Source: Paludibacteraceae bacterium (GTDB lineage: Bacteria; Bacteroidota; Bacteroidia; Bacteroidales; Paludibacteraceae). From it: a stretch of 48,056 nt of DNA. The notes beneath the pieces were generated by a model, which did no database searches, was not told the origin of the DNA, and saw nothing but the letters and a program-made list of their open reading frames with translations. Location of the stretch: assembly GCA_905235225.1 (NCBI GenBank), contig CAJOKE010000019.1, forward strand, positions 1 to 48,056. Reading direction: 5' to 3'. Below are positions 17,400 through 25,115 of this stretch, in pieces (within the stretch, counting starts at the first letter, position 1; every line of letters begins with the position of its first letter). Made by a program: the position numbers and the translations under genes.

Positions 17400-17553
17400 T
17401 TCCAGATACCGCAAATATACCGCAAGCCAACATACCGAAGAATCCCCGAACGGTAATGCACGTCTATAAGGCACCTCACCATAACGAAACTGCCTTCCTG
17501 ATTAGCGTAGCGGTCTATATTTTCCGCATTTTCCGGTAAAAATCACCCCTACC

Positions 17554-17585
17554 CTTGCATATGTCAAAAAAAAACAATACCTTTG
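17554..17585 (+). promoter_or_regulatory. Promoter of the acyltransferase leader
   Basis: CTTG (17554-17557), 20 bases, then TACCTTTG (17578-17585), followed by CAGCC. The next start codon on this strand that makes a recognisable protein is at 17949. The transcript would have a leader of roughly 355 bases. Confidence 0.7.
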
Positions 17586-17948
17586 CAGCCGGAAGTTGCA
17601 AAAACATGCAAAATACCAAATTGCCAGCCTCCTACACCAACTGATGGCAAAATAAAGAAGAACAATAAAGATAAAACAAGCGCAAAGCGTTGCGCTAATT
17701 AAATAAAAACAAAGCATTACTATTATTTCGCGTTTGACAACTAAAAGGAAATAAATGCCAGAAATAATATAGGCAGCATATCTATAGGTATGCCTGCTGA
17801 ACTAGTAATAGATGCTTGCACGAATAGTGCGAGTTTCTTATAGTTCAGCAAAGGCTTCCTTTTGTCACACTGCCTTGGTAACGCGATAAGAAACTCGCAC
17901 TTTTCTTATCGTCCCGATTGATAGTTATGCACAAACAACTATCAATCT
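17586..17948 (+). ncRNA. Long structured 5' leader, candidate cis-regulatory RNA
   Basis: No protein frame is supported here. Several inverted repeats are visible. TTGCCA/TGGCAA lies near 17624-17650. AGCGCAA/TTGCGCT (17679-17685, 17690-17696) has a 4-base loop. TGCTGAACT (17795-17803) pairs with AGTTCAGCA (17842-17850). GTGCGAGTTTCTTAT (17827-17841) pairs perfectly with ATAAGAAACTCGCAC (17886-17900), which is followed by TTTTCTT. The last two pairs are interleaved, so they form a pseudoknot or two competing folds. CGATAAG (17884-17890) can alternatively pair with CTTATCG (17905-17911). A final 11-bp hairpin (17916-17926 with 17937-17947) ends 1 base before the start codon. I recognise no known RNA family. 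Confidence 0.5.
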
Positions 17949-19025
17949 ATGAATCAAAACAAGTTATATTTACCGGGATTAAATGGAATTCGTGCTGTTG
18001 CTGCAATGACGGTGTTGTTTGGTCATATGTGGGCTCCGTTCGGCGAATGGGGAGTGATACCCAATTGGCATATTCCATGGCCCTCAGGACCTGTAACCAC
18101 ATTCTTCGTGATCAGCGGTTTTCTAATTACCTTTCTGTTAATGAACGAAATCGGTAAAACCGATGATGTCAGCATCCCGAAATTCTATATGCGCCGTATT
18201 TTGCGTATTTGGCCGCTCTATTATACCTATTTTGCACTTGCATTATTAGCGACATGGCTCTTTCACGACGATATAAATAATGCAGCATGTTTCTACACTT
18301 TCTTTTCCGGCAATATATCTCATGCTTTGGGATTAGGAATTATTCCTCTTTTCCACTTCTGGAGTTTGGGAGTAGAAGAGCAGTATTATCTTTGGTATCC
18401 GTGGATGATAAAATATAGCAAGAAACACGTGTTGACATTTGTATCGGTTCTGTTTGTTTGCTGGTTTGGTGCCAAATTAGCAGCATATATTTTTCTTGGC
18501 AAAGGGATTATCTATCGCATTTTAGCCGTAACGCAGTTTGATTGTATGATGTTAGGAGCAATCGGAGCCATCATGTATTATCGCAAAACAAAATGGTTCT
18601 GCAAGCTGTGTTCCAATCGCATAGTGGCCATACTGGCATGGGGATTATTTTTCACTTCAGGTTTATATGCCAACTATATTCCATCCCCTGTACGTAATGA
18701 ATATATAGCATTGATTTCTTTATTTGTTATTATGGCTGGACTGCTACGTAAACCTTTATTGGAAAATCGAGTAATGAATTATTTGGGGCAAATATCCTAT
18801 GGTATTTATGTTATCCATCCATTGTTATTATATGTGCTAACTCGTTATATTAGACCGACCAATTATATGTCAAACGATGTAGCTTCCGTAGTTATATTTA
18901 TCTCCATGACCGTTTTAACAATCGTCCTTGCAGGTCTGTCGTATAAATACTTTGAGATGCCGTTTTTACGCTTAAAGAGTAAGTTTAGTGTTGTGCAAAG
19001 TACAAATTCCCAAGTAGAATCTTAA
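17949..19025 (+). CDS. Acyltransferase-3 family membrane protein (O-acetyltransferase)
   Basis: A 358-residue multi-pass protein of the acyltransferase-3 (OafA/YrhL-like) family, which moves acetyl or other acyl groups onto cell-surface or exported sugars. The N-terminus LPGLNGIRAVAAMTVLFGHM carries the conserved Arg and His. VTTFFVISGFLITFLL, MRRILRIWPLYYTY and FWSLGVEEQYYLWYP are the next hallmarks. About ten membrane segments are seen. It appears monocistronic: promoter at 17554, terminator at 19151-19206. Base composition is more AT-rich than the genes before 17000, so transfer is possible. The acceptor sugar is unknown. Confidence 0.92.
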   Translation: MNQNKLYLPGLNGIRAVAAMTVLFGHMWAPFGEWGVIPNWHIPWPSGPVTTFFVISGFLITFLLMNEIGKTDDVSIPKFYMRRILRIWPLYYTYFALALLATWLFHDDINNAACFYTFFSGNISHALGLGIIPLFHFWSLGVEEQYYLWYPWMIKYSKKHVLTFVSVLFVCWFGAKLAAYIFLGKGIIYRILAVTQFDCMMLGAIGAIMYYRKTKWFCKLCSNRIVAILAWGLFFTSGLYANYIPSPVRNEYIALISLFVIMAGLLRKPLLENRVMNYLGQISYGIYVIHPLLLYVLTRYIRPTNYMSNDVASVVIFISMTVLTIVLAGLSYKYFEMPFLRLKSKFSVVQSTNSQVES

Positions 19026-19071
19026 CAATCATATATCTTTTAACATCGTTCCATAGTAGTTCCAAATAGCA

Positions 19072-19093
19072 GACCTTGCGCTGACCTTGCGCA
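19072..19093. repeat. 11-base direct tandem duplication
   Basis: GACCTTGCGCT is followed at once by GACCTTGCGCA. It lies in the gap 19026-19515, which otherwise holds the terminator copy at 19151-19206 and the ATPase promoter. Confidence 0.8.
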
Positions 19094-19150
19094 GAGGTTA
19101 GAGGGATGGTGGTATAATACCTGAATCTTAATAATCGGTCCTTTGACCAC

Positions 19151-19206
19151 AAAATGCAAAAAAAATGAAAAAAGTTGCGAAAGAGGTGATAAATTTCGCC
19201 TCTTTT
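19151..19206 (+). terminator. Terminator-like repeat, copy 1 (left of the ATPase cassette)
   Basis: A 9-bp stem AAGAGGTGA (19181-19189) pairs with TCGCCTCTT (19196-19204) and is followed by TTTTGTG. The stretch before it (AAAATGC, an A-rich run, GTTGCG) is shared with copy 2 at 21182-21234. Identity over the element is about 89 per cent by eye, and two stem positions change in a way that keeps pairing. Confidence 0.7.
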
Positions 19207-19432
19207 GTGACTATATATAGAGGGGGTATGGTAATTGAAAGGTGAAAGATGACAAGAGGGAAAAATATACAAAATAAGCGTTCTTTGACATACTGACAAG
19301 ATAAAAGTGGACAAATTTAACAATCATATGCTATTTTTGTCCGAATGCTCGCATTCTCATTCATTTTCATATAGTTACGATTGCGATTTGTGGCATAAAC
19401 ATGCATGATTGTGTATTTTTATTGGCAAAATA

Positions 19433-19464
19433 TTTGCATAATTCAAAAAAAAGCAGTAATTTTG
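19433..19464 (+). promoter_or_regulatory. Promoter of the AAA/DUF4143 ATPase gene
   Basis: TTTG (19433-19436), 20 bases, then TAATTTTG (19457-19464), followed by CGG. The start codon at 19516 is 52 bases further on. Confidence 0.7.
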
Positions 19465-19515
19465 CGGACAAATTTGAAGTTTAACTGCAAATTCGTCCAA
19501 ACAATTCTCAACAAT

Positions 19516-20664
19516 ATGTATTTTAGAGCATTACAACCGCACATCTTAAATGTTATCTCTCAATTCCCTGTTCTTTCGATAACAGGACCACGCCAATCAG
19601 GCAAGACCACATTATGCAAAATGCTATTTCCCGATTATGATTATTATAATTTGGAAACAGACCAAGATTTCGAGCTTATATCTCAAAATACGCACGACTT
19701 TTTGCGGATGGAGCGCAGAGGTCTTATCATTGATGAGGCGCATAACTTACCCGGATTGTTTTCAGAGGTACAAGTGGCTGTTGATGAAGATGACAGCCGC
19801 AGGATAGTATTGTCCGGTAGTAGCAATTTTTTGATGATGCAGAGTATTTCACAATCGCTTGCAGGCAGAGCCGCCATTGTACGACTGCTTCCTCTTTCGC
19901 TTGACGAATTGGGTGAAGATGCAAAAACGAATACTGACACTCTGATATACAGGGGTTTCTATCCTGCTATCTGGGGTAAAGGACGCGATGTGAACGAAGT
20001 GTATAACACGTACTTCACTACCTACATACAACGCGATGTGCAGCAAATTGTTAATGTTAAAGATTTACGCCAATTTCGCCGTTTTGTACAACTTTGTGCC
20101 ACACGAGTAGGACAGGAATTTGTGGCGAGTTCAATAGCTGATGAGTTGGCAATAAGCATACATACCGTTAATAGTTGGCTTAGTGTATTAGAGGCATCAT
20201 ACATCACCTTTATGCTGGCTCCTTATTCTCACAATATCGGCAAACGGATTGTGAAAACTCCGAAACTGTACTTCTACGATACCGGTATTGTATGTTACCT
20301 TTTAGGTTTGAAATCGCCGGAAGATGTGCATAATTCGTTTATGCGTGGAGCATTGTTTGAGAATATGGTAGTAGCGAATATGATGAAAAACCGCTACAAC
20401 ACAGGTATGAGCAATGTGGACTTATATTTCTACCGCGATAAATCGCAAAAAGAGGTAGATGTCGTAGAAGAATTAGCATATCCAAACGTGCAGATATTCG
20501 AAATCAAATCAGCTACCGGTATCAAATCTGACTTCTTCAGAAACATGGATTATTTCCGGAAAATATATGGTGACGCGGTTGTCTCGTCTCAATTGATTTA
20601 CGATGGTGATCATGAGATGGATATGCCCAATAATGGTTTTATCAATTTCCGCCACGTAAAATAA
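19516..20664 (+). CDS. AAA-family ATPase with DUF4143 domain
   Basis: A 382-residue protein of the AAA_14/DUF4143 group. Walker A is GPRQSGKTT (24-32) and the Walker B region is GLIIDEAHNLPG. SGSSNFLMMQSISQSLAGRA is the sensor-1-like segment. The C-terminal DUF4143 half has FYDTGIVCYLLGLKSPED and YFYRDKSQKEVDVVEELAYP, the latter resembling a PD-(D/E)xK nuclease-like core (D..EVDVV...IFEIKSA). I chose ATG 19516 because it follows the promoter and begins the usual MYFRAL. The family is multi-copy in many Bacteroidales and has no agreed function. It lies between duplicated terminator elements and immediately before a helicase remnant in the same frame. Confidence 0.88.
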   Translation: MYFRALQPHILNVISQFPVLSITGPRQSGKTTLCKMLFPDYDYYNLETDQDFELISQNTHDFLRMERRGLIIDEAHNLPGLFSEVQVAVDEDDSRRIVLSGSSNFLMMQSISQSLAGRAAIVRLLPLSLDELGEDAKTNTDTLIYRGFYPAIWGKGRDVNEVYNTYFTTYIQRDVQQIVNVKDLRQFRRFVQLCATRVGQEFVASSIADELAISIHTVNSWLSVLEASYITFMLAPYSHNIGKRIVKTPKLYFYDTGIVCYLLGLKSPEDVHNSFMRGALFENMVVANMMKNRYNTGMSNVDLYFYRDKSQKEVDVVEELAYPNVQIFEIKSATGIKSDFFRNMDYFRKIYGDAVVSSQLIYDGDHEMDMPNNGFINFRHVK

Positions 20665-21183
20665 CCCTTTTCAAAACTGATTAAATTCGCTACACGTATT
20701 CCTGTCTTTATGTACCTGACCGATTTCCGTGAGTATTGCCTGCGGGATGTGATTACCCGGTTAGAGCCGGATCTGTTCAGCAAGGTAACAGGTCTTACCA
20801 TTCCGGATTTTGAACTTCTCATCAGCCTCAATGTCTTTAATGCGGCACTCATGAATGATGCTGTTTATAAGTTCAAACGCTACGAAGACAGCAGCCTTAG
20901 TTATACCGGCATACAGGCAAGCGACCTAAGTGCTATAGGTTTGTACGATACCGTTATTTACACCAAGCCGGAAAAGGCCGAGGCTTCGTCTGTTTTGCCG
21001 GATAGCATCCGGCAGCAAGAACCTGCATTATCCATCAGCATCGGCGATAAACTAACCCACAAGACATTCGGGGAGGGCGTTGTGGTTTCTTTTGATGGAC
21101 ACTATCTTGATTGCAGTTTTGACTTTAAACGAGAAAAGAAATTCATCTACCCTGATTGTTTCGAGAAAGGGTATTTTATCTAA
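20665..21183 (+). pseudogene. C-terminal remnant of a helicase-like protein
   Basis: From the base after the ATPase stop the frame stays open to 21183, reading FSKLIKFATRIPVFMYLTDF and onwards. An ATG exists at 20710, but the coding-like sequence begins before it, so this is the tail of a larger protein. As I recall, LKDVI/LRDVITRLEPDLFSKVTGLTI with NDAVYKFKRYEDSSLSYTGI occurs at the end of Bacteroidota DEAD/DEAH-type helicase or restriction-like proteins. The last 50 residues (IGDKLTHKTFGEGVVVSFDG ... EKKFIYPDCFEKGYF) look like the Tudor-like tail of UvrD/PcrA helicases. The N-terminal body is absent from the window. A free-standing 157-residue product from 20710 remains possible. Confidence 0.6.
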
Positions 21184-21234
21184 AATGCAAAAAAAGAAAA
21201 AGTTGCAAAAGAGGTGATAAATTTCATCTCTTTT
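21182..21234 (+). terminator. Terminator-like repeat, copy 2 (right of the ATPase cassette)
   Basis: The stem AAGAGGTGA (21209-21217) pairs with TCATCTCTT (21224-21232) and is followed by a T run. It begins within the stop codon of the helicase remnant. Compared with copy 1, a G-C pair has become G-U and a U-G pair has become U-A, so the stem is kept. Confidence 0.75.
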
Positions 21235-21298
21235 TTTGCTTCCTCTTTTTGGCACGGATTTTGCAACGGGATATTTGCAACTAAAATTATTCGGAACT

Positions 21299-22789
21299 AT
21301 GAAAAAGATATTCAGATTTTTAGGCGTCGTGCTGCTCGTCGCAGCCGTCAGTGCCGGAACAACACTTGCTGTCTTGAAATACAGCAATCCACAATTCCAG
21401 ATTTCAAATTTCAAATCTCAAATTTCCAATGATTCCCTCGGAATTCCTGCTGCTTACAGCCGGTTCGCTTCGCTGCCGCAGGCAGGGGAGACGGATTTCA
21501 CCAATGCGGCGGAACTCTCCGTCAATGCGGTAGTCCACGTCAAGACGACCTACCGCAATCAGGTTTCATCGCAGCAACTTGACCTCTTTGAATTCTTCTT
21601 CGGACGACCGGGACAGCAACGCGAGATGCCGGCACAGCAGGCGTCCGGTTCGGGTGTCATCATCTCCGAGGACGGTTATATCGTTACCAACAACCACGTC
21701 ATCGACCGCGCGGACCAGATTCAGGTGGTCCTCAACGACAAACGCGAATACACGGCAACGCTGGTCGGCACTGACCCGAACACCGACATTGCGCTCCTGA
21801 AAATTGAAGAGACAGGGCTGCCGGTAATCCTGATGGGCAACTCCGATGACCTGCGTGTCGGCGAATGGGTGCTTGCAGTCGGCAATCCGTTCAACCTCAC
21901 TTCGACCGTCACGGCGGGTATCGTGTCCGCCAAGGCGCGTAACATCAATATCCTCAACGCGGAGATGAAGATTGAGTCGTTCATCCAGACCGATGCGGCA
22001 GTCAATCCCGGCAACTCCGGCGGTGCGCTGGTTAACACGCGCGGCGAGTTGGTGGGTATCAATACTGCCATCGCTTCGCAGACCGGTTCGTATTCGGGCT
22101 ACAGTTTTGCAGTGCCGACAAGTATCGTACAGAAAGTGGTAAGCGACATCCGCCAGTATGGTGTCGTACAGCGCGCTATCCTCGGCGTGCAGATGCGTGA
22201 GATCACTTCCGAACTGAAGAAAGAGAAAAACCTGACAACTCTCCAAGGGGCATACGTGGAGCGCGTAGTGCCGGACGGCGCGGCAGAGAAAGCAGGCATC
22301 AAGAGCGGCGATGTGATCACGCGTGTGGACGATGCGGCTGTCAAGACCGGCACCGACCTGCAGGAACATATCGGGCGTCACCGTCCGGGCGATGTAGTGA
22401 GTGTGACGCTGCTCCGTGACGGCAAGACCATGACCGTTCAGGCAACGCTCACCAACCGCGAAGGCGGCACAGGCGTCATCTCAGCCGAAGACAAAGCGTC
22501 CGTTCTGGGTGCCACCTTCTCCGAACTGACCGATGCGCAGAAAGAGCATCTGGGTATCAACTACGGCTTGCAGATCAAGTCGCTCAAAGCCGGCAAACTG
22601 AAGAGTGCCGGTGTTCCCTCGGACTTCATCATCCTCAAGGTCAACAACCGCTCCGTCCGCACGGAGGAAGACCTTGACGACATCGTCCGCCGTGCCAATG
22701 CCGCTCCCGAACGCGACCGCGTCCTCTTCATCACCGGCTGCACGCCGAAAGGACAAATCCTCTACTTCGCCATCAACCTCGCAGAGTAA
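21299..22789 (+). CDS. DegP/HtrA-type periplasmic serine protease
   Basis: A 496-residue S1C protease for envelope quality control. An N-terminal signal/anchor (about 4-27) leads to the protease domain. The triad is His133 (TNNHVID), Asp163 (NTDIALLK) and Ser240 (NPGNSGGAL). Two PDZ domains follow, at about 305-395 (LTTLQGAYVERVVPDGAAEK, then AGIKSGDVI) and 410-496. I chose ATG 21299 because it starts the signal sequence. No clean -7 box is seen; GATATTTG at 21270-21277 is a weak candidate. Residues 32-45 are encoded by a 7-base repeat (separate entry). It is convergent with the Na/Pi cotransporter gene. Confidence 0.94.
   Translation: MKKIFRFLGVVLLVAAVSAGTTLAVLKYSNPQFQISNFKSQISNDSLGIPAAYSRFASLPQAGETDFTNAAELSVNAVVHVKTTYRNQVSSQQLDLFEFFFGRPGQQREMPAQQASGSGVIISEDGYIVTNNHVIDRADQIQVVLNDKREYTATLVGTDPNTDIALLKIEETGLPVILMGNSDDLRVGEWVLAVGNPFNLTSTVTAGIVSAKARNINILNAEMKIESFIQTDAAVNPGNSGGALVNTRGELVGINTAIASQTGSYSGYSFAVPTSIVQKVVSDIRQYGVVQRAILGVQMREITSELKKEKNLTTLQGAYVERVVPDGAAEKAGIKSGDVITRVDDAAVKTGTDLQEHIGRHRPGDVVSVTLLRDGKTMTVQATLTNREGGTGVISAEDKASVLGATFSELTDAQKEHLGINYGLQIKSLKAGKLKSAGVPSDFIILKVNNRSVRTEEDLDDIVRRANAAPERDRVLFITGCTPKGQILYFAINLAE
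21394..21428. repeat. In-frame 7-base tandem repeat inside the DegP-like gene
   Basis: Units are ATTCCAG, ATTTCAA, ATTTCAA, ATCTCAA and ATTTCCA. Because 3 x 7 = 21 bases, the protein repeats every 7 residues (QISNFKS, QISNDS). It falls in the linker between the membrane anchor and the protease domain. Confidence 0.85.
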
Positions 22790-22825
22790 AGATATATTTG
22801 TCTCTTGTGTGCATCGCTTAATAGA

Positions 22826-22859
22826 CCGCATTTTAGTGCAGATTTGCACTAAAATGCGG
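22826..22859. other. Perfect 15-bp hairpin between convergent genes
   Basis: CCGCATTTTAGTGCA (22826-22840) pairs with TGCACTAAAATGCGG (22845-22859) around GATT. It lies in the 102-base gap between the degP-like gene and the nptA-like gene. Neither side carries a T tract, so it is not a textbook intrinsic terminator. It could protect both mRNA 3' ends or bind a protein. Confidence 0.7.
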
Positions 22860-22891
22860 ATAGGAAGAAAACACGCCGATAAACAAACACT

Positions 22892-24571
22892 TTATTGCAG
22901 GTCACGAATGGTTTTAGCCACATTGATAAGGTGGTCGGCAACACGTTCGGAGTTCTGCGCGAGGGAAATATATTCCGTGCCAGCCTGCGGTTTGCATATA
23001 CCGAGTGAAAGCCTCTGTATATGGTTTCGCTCCATTTCGTCAGTGAGTTGGTCAATCTCGTCCTCAATCTGGTTAGCATGTCCGAGTGCCGTCATGTCCA
23101 TTTTATGATATGCCTGCATAGCGGCATCATAGAGTTGGCTGATAAGTGTATTCATCTGTTCAATCTCCTTGAGTGCATAGTCGGAGAACCGCACTTCCTG
23201 CTGTCTGAGGCTGTCAGCATACTCGATGATGTTAGTTGCGTAATCGCCGATACGCTCCAAACCACTGACCGTCCGGATGGTGGAGACCAGATACTGGTGG
23301 TCGAATCGATTGAGCTGTTTATCGGAGAGGAGCAAGGTATAATGAACAAGTTCGCGGTTAAGGAAGTTGAGTTGTTTCTCCGTTTTGTTGAACGCATCCC
23401 TGTCGGAATTATCCAGCGTAGTAACATCATGCACCGCCCTGCGGTAGTTCTCAATCGCCAACGCAGCCATGTTCTCCACCTCCGCTTTGAGCTGACGAAT
23501 AGCGACAACCGGCGTGCGGAGCATCTGCGGGTCAAGGAAATAGAGATGCGGTTCGTCGGAGTTCTGAACAGGTTGGTCTTTGACAATCCGGCATGCAAGA
23601 GCGACCAGCCCATTCGTAATCGGGAGTGCCACCAACATCGTACAAACATTAAAGACCGTATGGAACATCGCCAACTGTAGTTGCGGAGCGGCAGGGAAGA
23701 GATGCTCAAAGATAGTACCGAAACTCCATACGCCGACGGTAAGAATATTGAGCAACAAAGCGACACAAAGGAACAGTACGACACCCAACACGTTGAAGAG
23801 CAAGTGAATCATCGCCGTCCGTTTGGCAGCGACACCGCTTGTCTAACCTGCAATGATGGCGACAACACAAGAACCGATGTTACTACCCATTGTCAGATAA
23901 ATGCCCTGGTCGAGAGCAATCAATCCGGTGACAACCATAGTGATGGCAATGGATGTCATGACAGACGAGGACTGGATTATAGCCGTGATGACCGCTCCCA
24001 AGAGGACCAAAAGGAGCGGATTTTGGATGGATGCAAGGAAATGTTTGACCGAGTCAAGGGCTGCAAACTCGTCCATGGCATTCGCCATCATACTAAGTCC
24101 GACAAAGAGCATGCCGAATCCGGTGAGGATACCGCCGGTTTTCTTCCATGAGTCGTTTTTTGAAAAGAGCATGATAAACGCGCCGATACCTGCAAACGCG
24201 GCAAAAAGCAAAGTAGTGGAGATACTGTTGGAGCCGGACAGACCGAGTGCCACGAGTTGTGCCGTGACCGTTGTACCGATATTGGCACCGTATATAATAG
24301 TAGCCGCCTGCGCGAGAGACATAATCCCCACATTAACAAAACCGATGACCATGACGGTGACGGCACCGCTGGACTGTATGGCAGCCGTACCGAGAGTACC
24401 GATACCGACACCGATCCATTTGCTGTTTCCGGTCTTGGTGAACAGTTTTTTGAGGCGGCGGGATGCAGCCGACTCGAGGTTACTACTCATCATGGTACAG
24501 GCAACGAGAAACACTCCGATACCTGCCGTAAGGGTTAAAAGGGCTGTTAGAATAGAAGTCAGATTTACCAT
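22892..24571 (-). pseudogene. Na+/phosphate cotransporter (NptA/PhoU fusion) interrupted by in-frame TAG
   Basis: One reading frame encodes a complete Na/Pi cotransporter with a single TAG at 23843-23845. The first 242 residues carry the first QSS repeat (TAAIQSSGAVTVMVIGFVN) and the second (ITAIIQSSSVMTSIAITMVV), ending MGSNIGSCVVAIIAG. After the stop the same frame continues TSGVAAKRTAMIHLLFNVLG, which is the normal continuation. The rest gives the last membrane segments and a C-terminal PhoU-like helical domain (about 306 residues from the next ATG at 23812). Nothing else is broken. It could be a recent nonsense mutation, a sequencing error or a split gene. TAG is a normal stop elsewhere in this window (rsfS). 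Confidence 0.85.
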
Positions 24572-24644
24572 AGATTCATTTACTATTTAGTTGTTTATTT
24601 TACCATTTGAACATATCGGCATTTACAATAAAAACGGTACAAAC

Positions 24645-25028
24645 TCAAATGAGTTCATACCGTTTGGTCAATATCCGGGTATAGTTATAGCTCCGTACAG
24701 CACTATTCGGGGCAAAGCGGCGCACTAATCCGAGTTTCTGTTTGTCAGAAATACAAGGGGACGAGTCCAATTCATGCCTTCCCATGCAAAGAATAGCAAT
24801 ACACGGCGCAAGCTGGCGCAGGTCAGACCTTGCAGCGACCTGATAAGTCGCGTTCGCTTCATTCCACTCGAAATCCTCTGTTTCCAATTCAGCCATAGCC
24901 TCTATTTCGAGGTCCTGCCACGCGCGCTGTAAATCATGCCATTCGTCAGCCAACAGGCACACTGCAAAAGCACTCATGCAGACAAGTGCCAAAACAGAAG
25001 CATATTTGCGAATCAGAGGAAACATCAT
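24645..25028 (-). CDS. Hypothetical exported or membrane-anchored protein
   Basis: A 127-residue frame with a plausible N-terminal membrane or signal segment (RKYASVLALVCMSAFAVCLL) followed by an acidic region (EIEAMAELETEDFEWNEAN) and a basic C-terminus. A second ATG one codon on (25025) is equally possible. It lies between the gapA terminator and the cotransporter gene, on the same strand as both. I found no good promoter and no known family. It could be a real small gene or a chance frame. Confidence 0.45.
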   Translation of the reverse strand: MMFPLIRKYASVLALVCMSAFAVCLLADEWHDLQRAWQDLEIEAMAELETEDFEWNEANATYQVAARSDLRQLAPCIAILCMGRHELDSSPCISDKQKLGLVRRFAPNSAVRSYNYTRILTKRYELI

Positions 25029-25060
25029 TTATGCCGGAACAAAAAAATAGACATTATCTC

Positions 25061-25092
25061 AAAAAAAAGTGCGGTTGCCCGCACTTTTTTTT
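25061..25092 (-). terminator. Intrinsic terminator of gapA
   Basis: A perfect 14-bp stem: eight A plus GTGCGG (25061-25074) against CCGCAC plus eight T (25079-25092), with a 4-base loop. It begins 24 bases downstream of the gapA stop. The symmetric A/T tracts allow it to work on either strand. Confidence 0.9.
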
Positions 25093-25115
25093 GTTGTGGC
25101 ATAGCCACGTTCAGA

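Noticed and set aside
17795..17900. Invertible promoter or retron at the interleaved repeats
   Set aside because: The longest arms are 15 bp only 44 bases apart, no invertase or reverse transcriptase gene is near, and the promoter lies outside the repeats.
17586..17948. tmRNA, RNase P RNA, 6S or SRP RNA
   Set aside because: No tRNA-like ends, tag peptide, RNase P core motifs or single long 6S-type hairpin are visible.
19405..19515. Upstream ATG at 19405 as start of the ATPase
   Set aside because: It lies before the promoter boxes (19433-19464) and adds residues not typical of the family.
23843..23845. TAG recoding (alternative genetic code or pyrrolysine) in the cotransporter gene
   Set aside because: rsfS in this window ends with TAG before a correctly placed ftsH start, so TAG is an ordinary stop; other long genes show no internal TAG.
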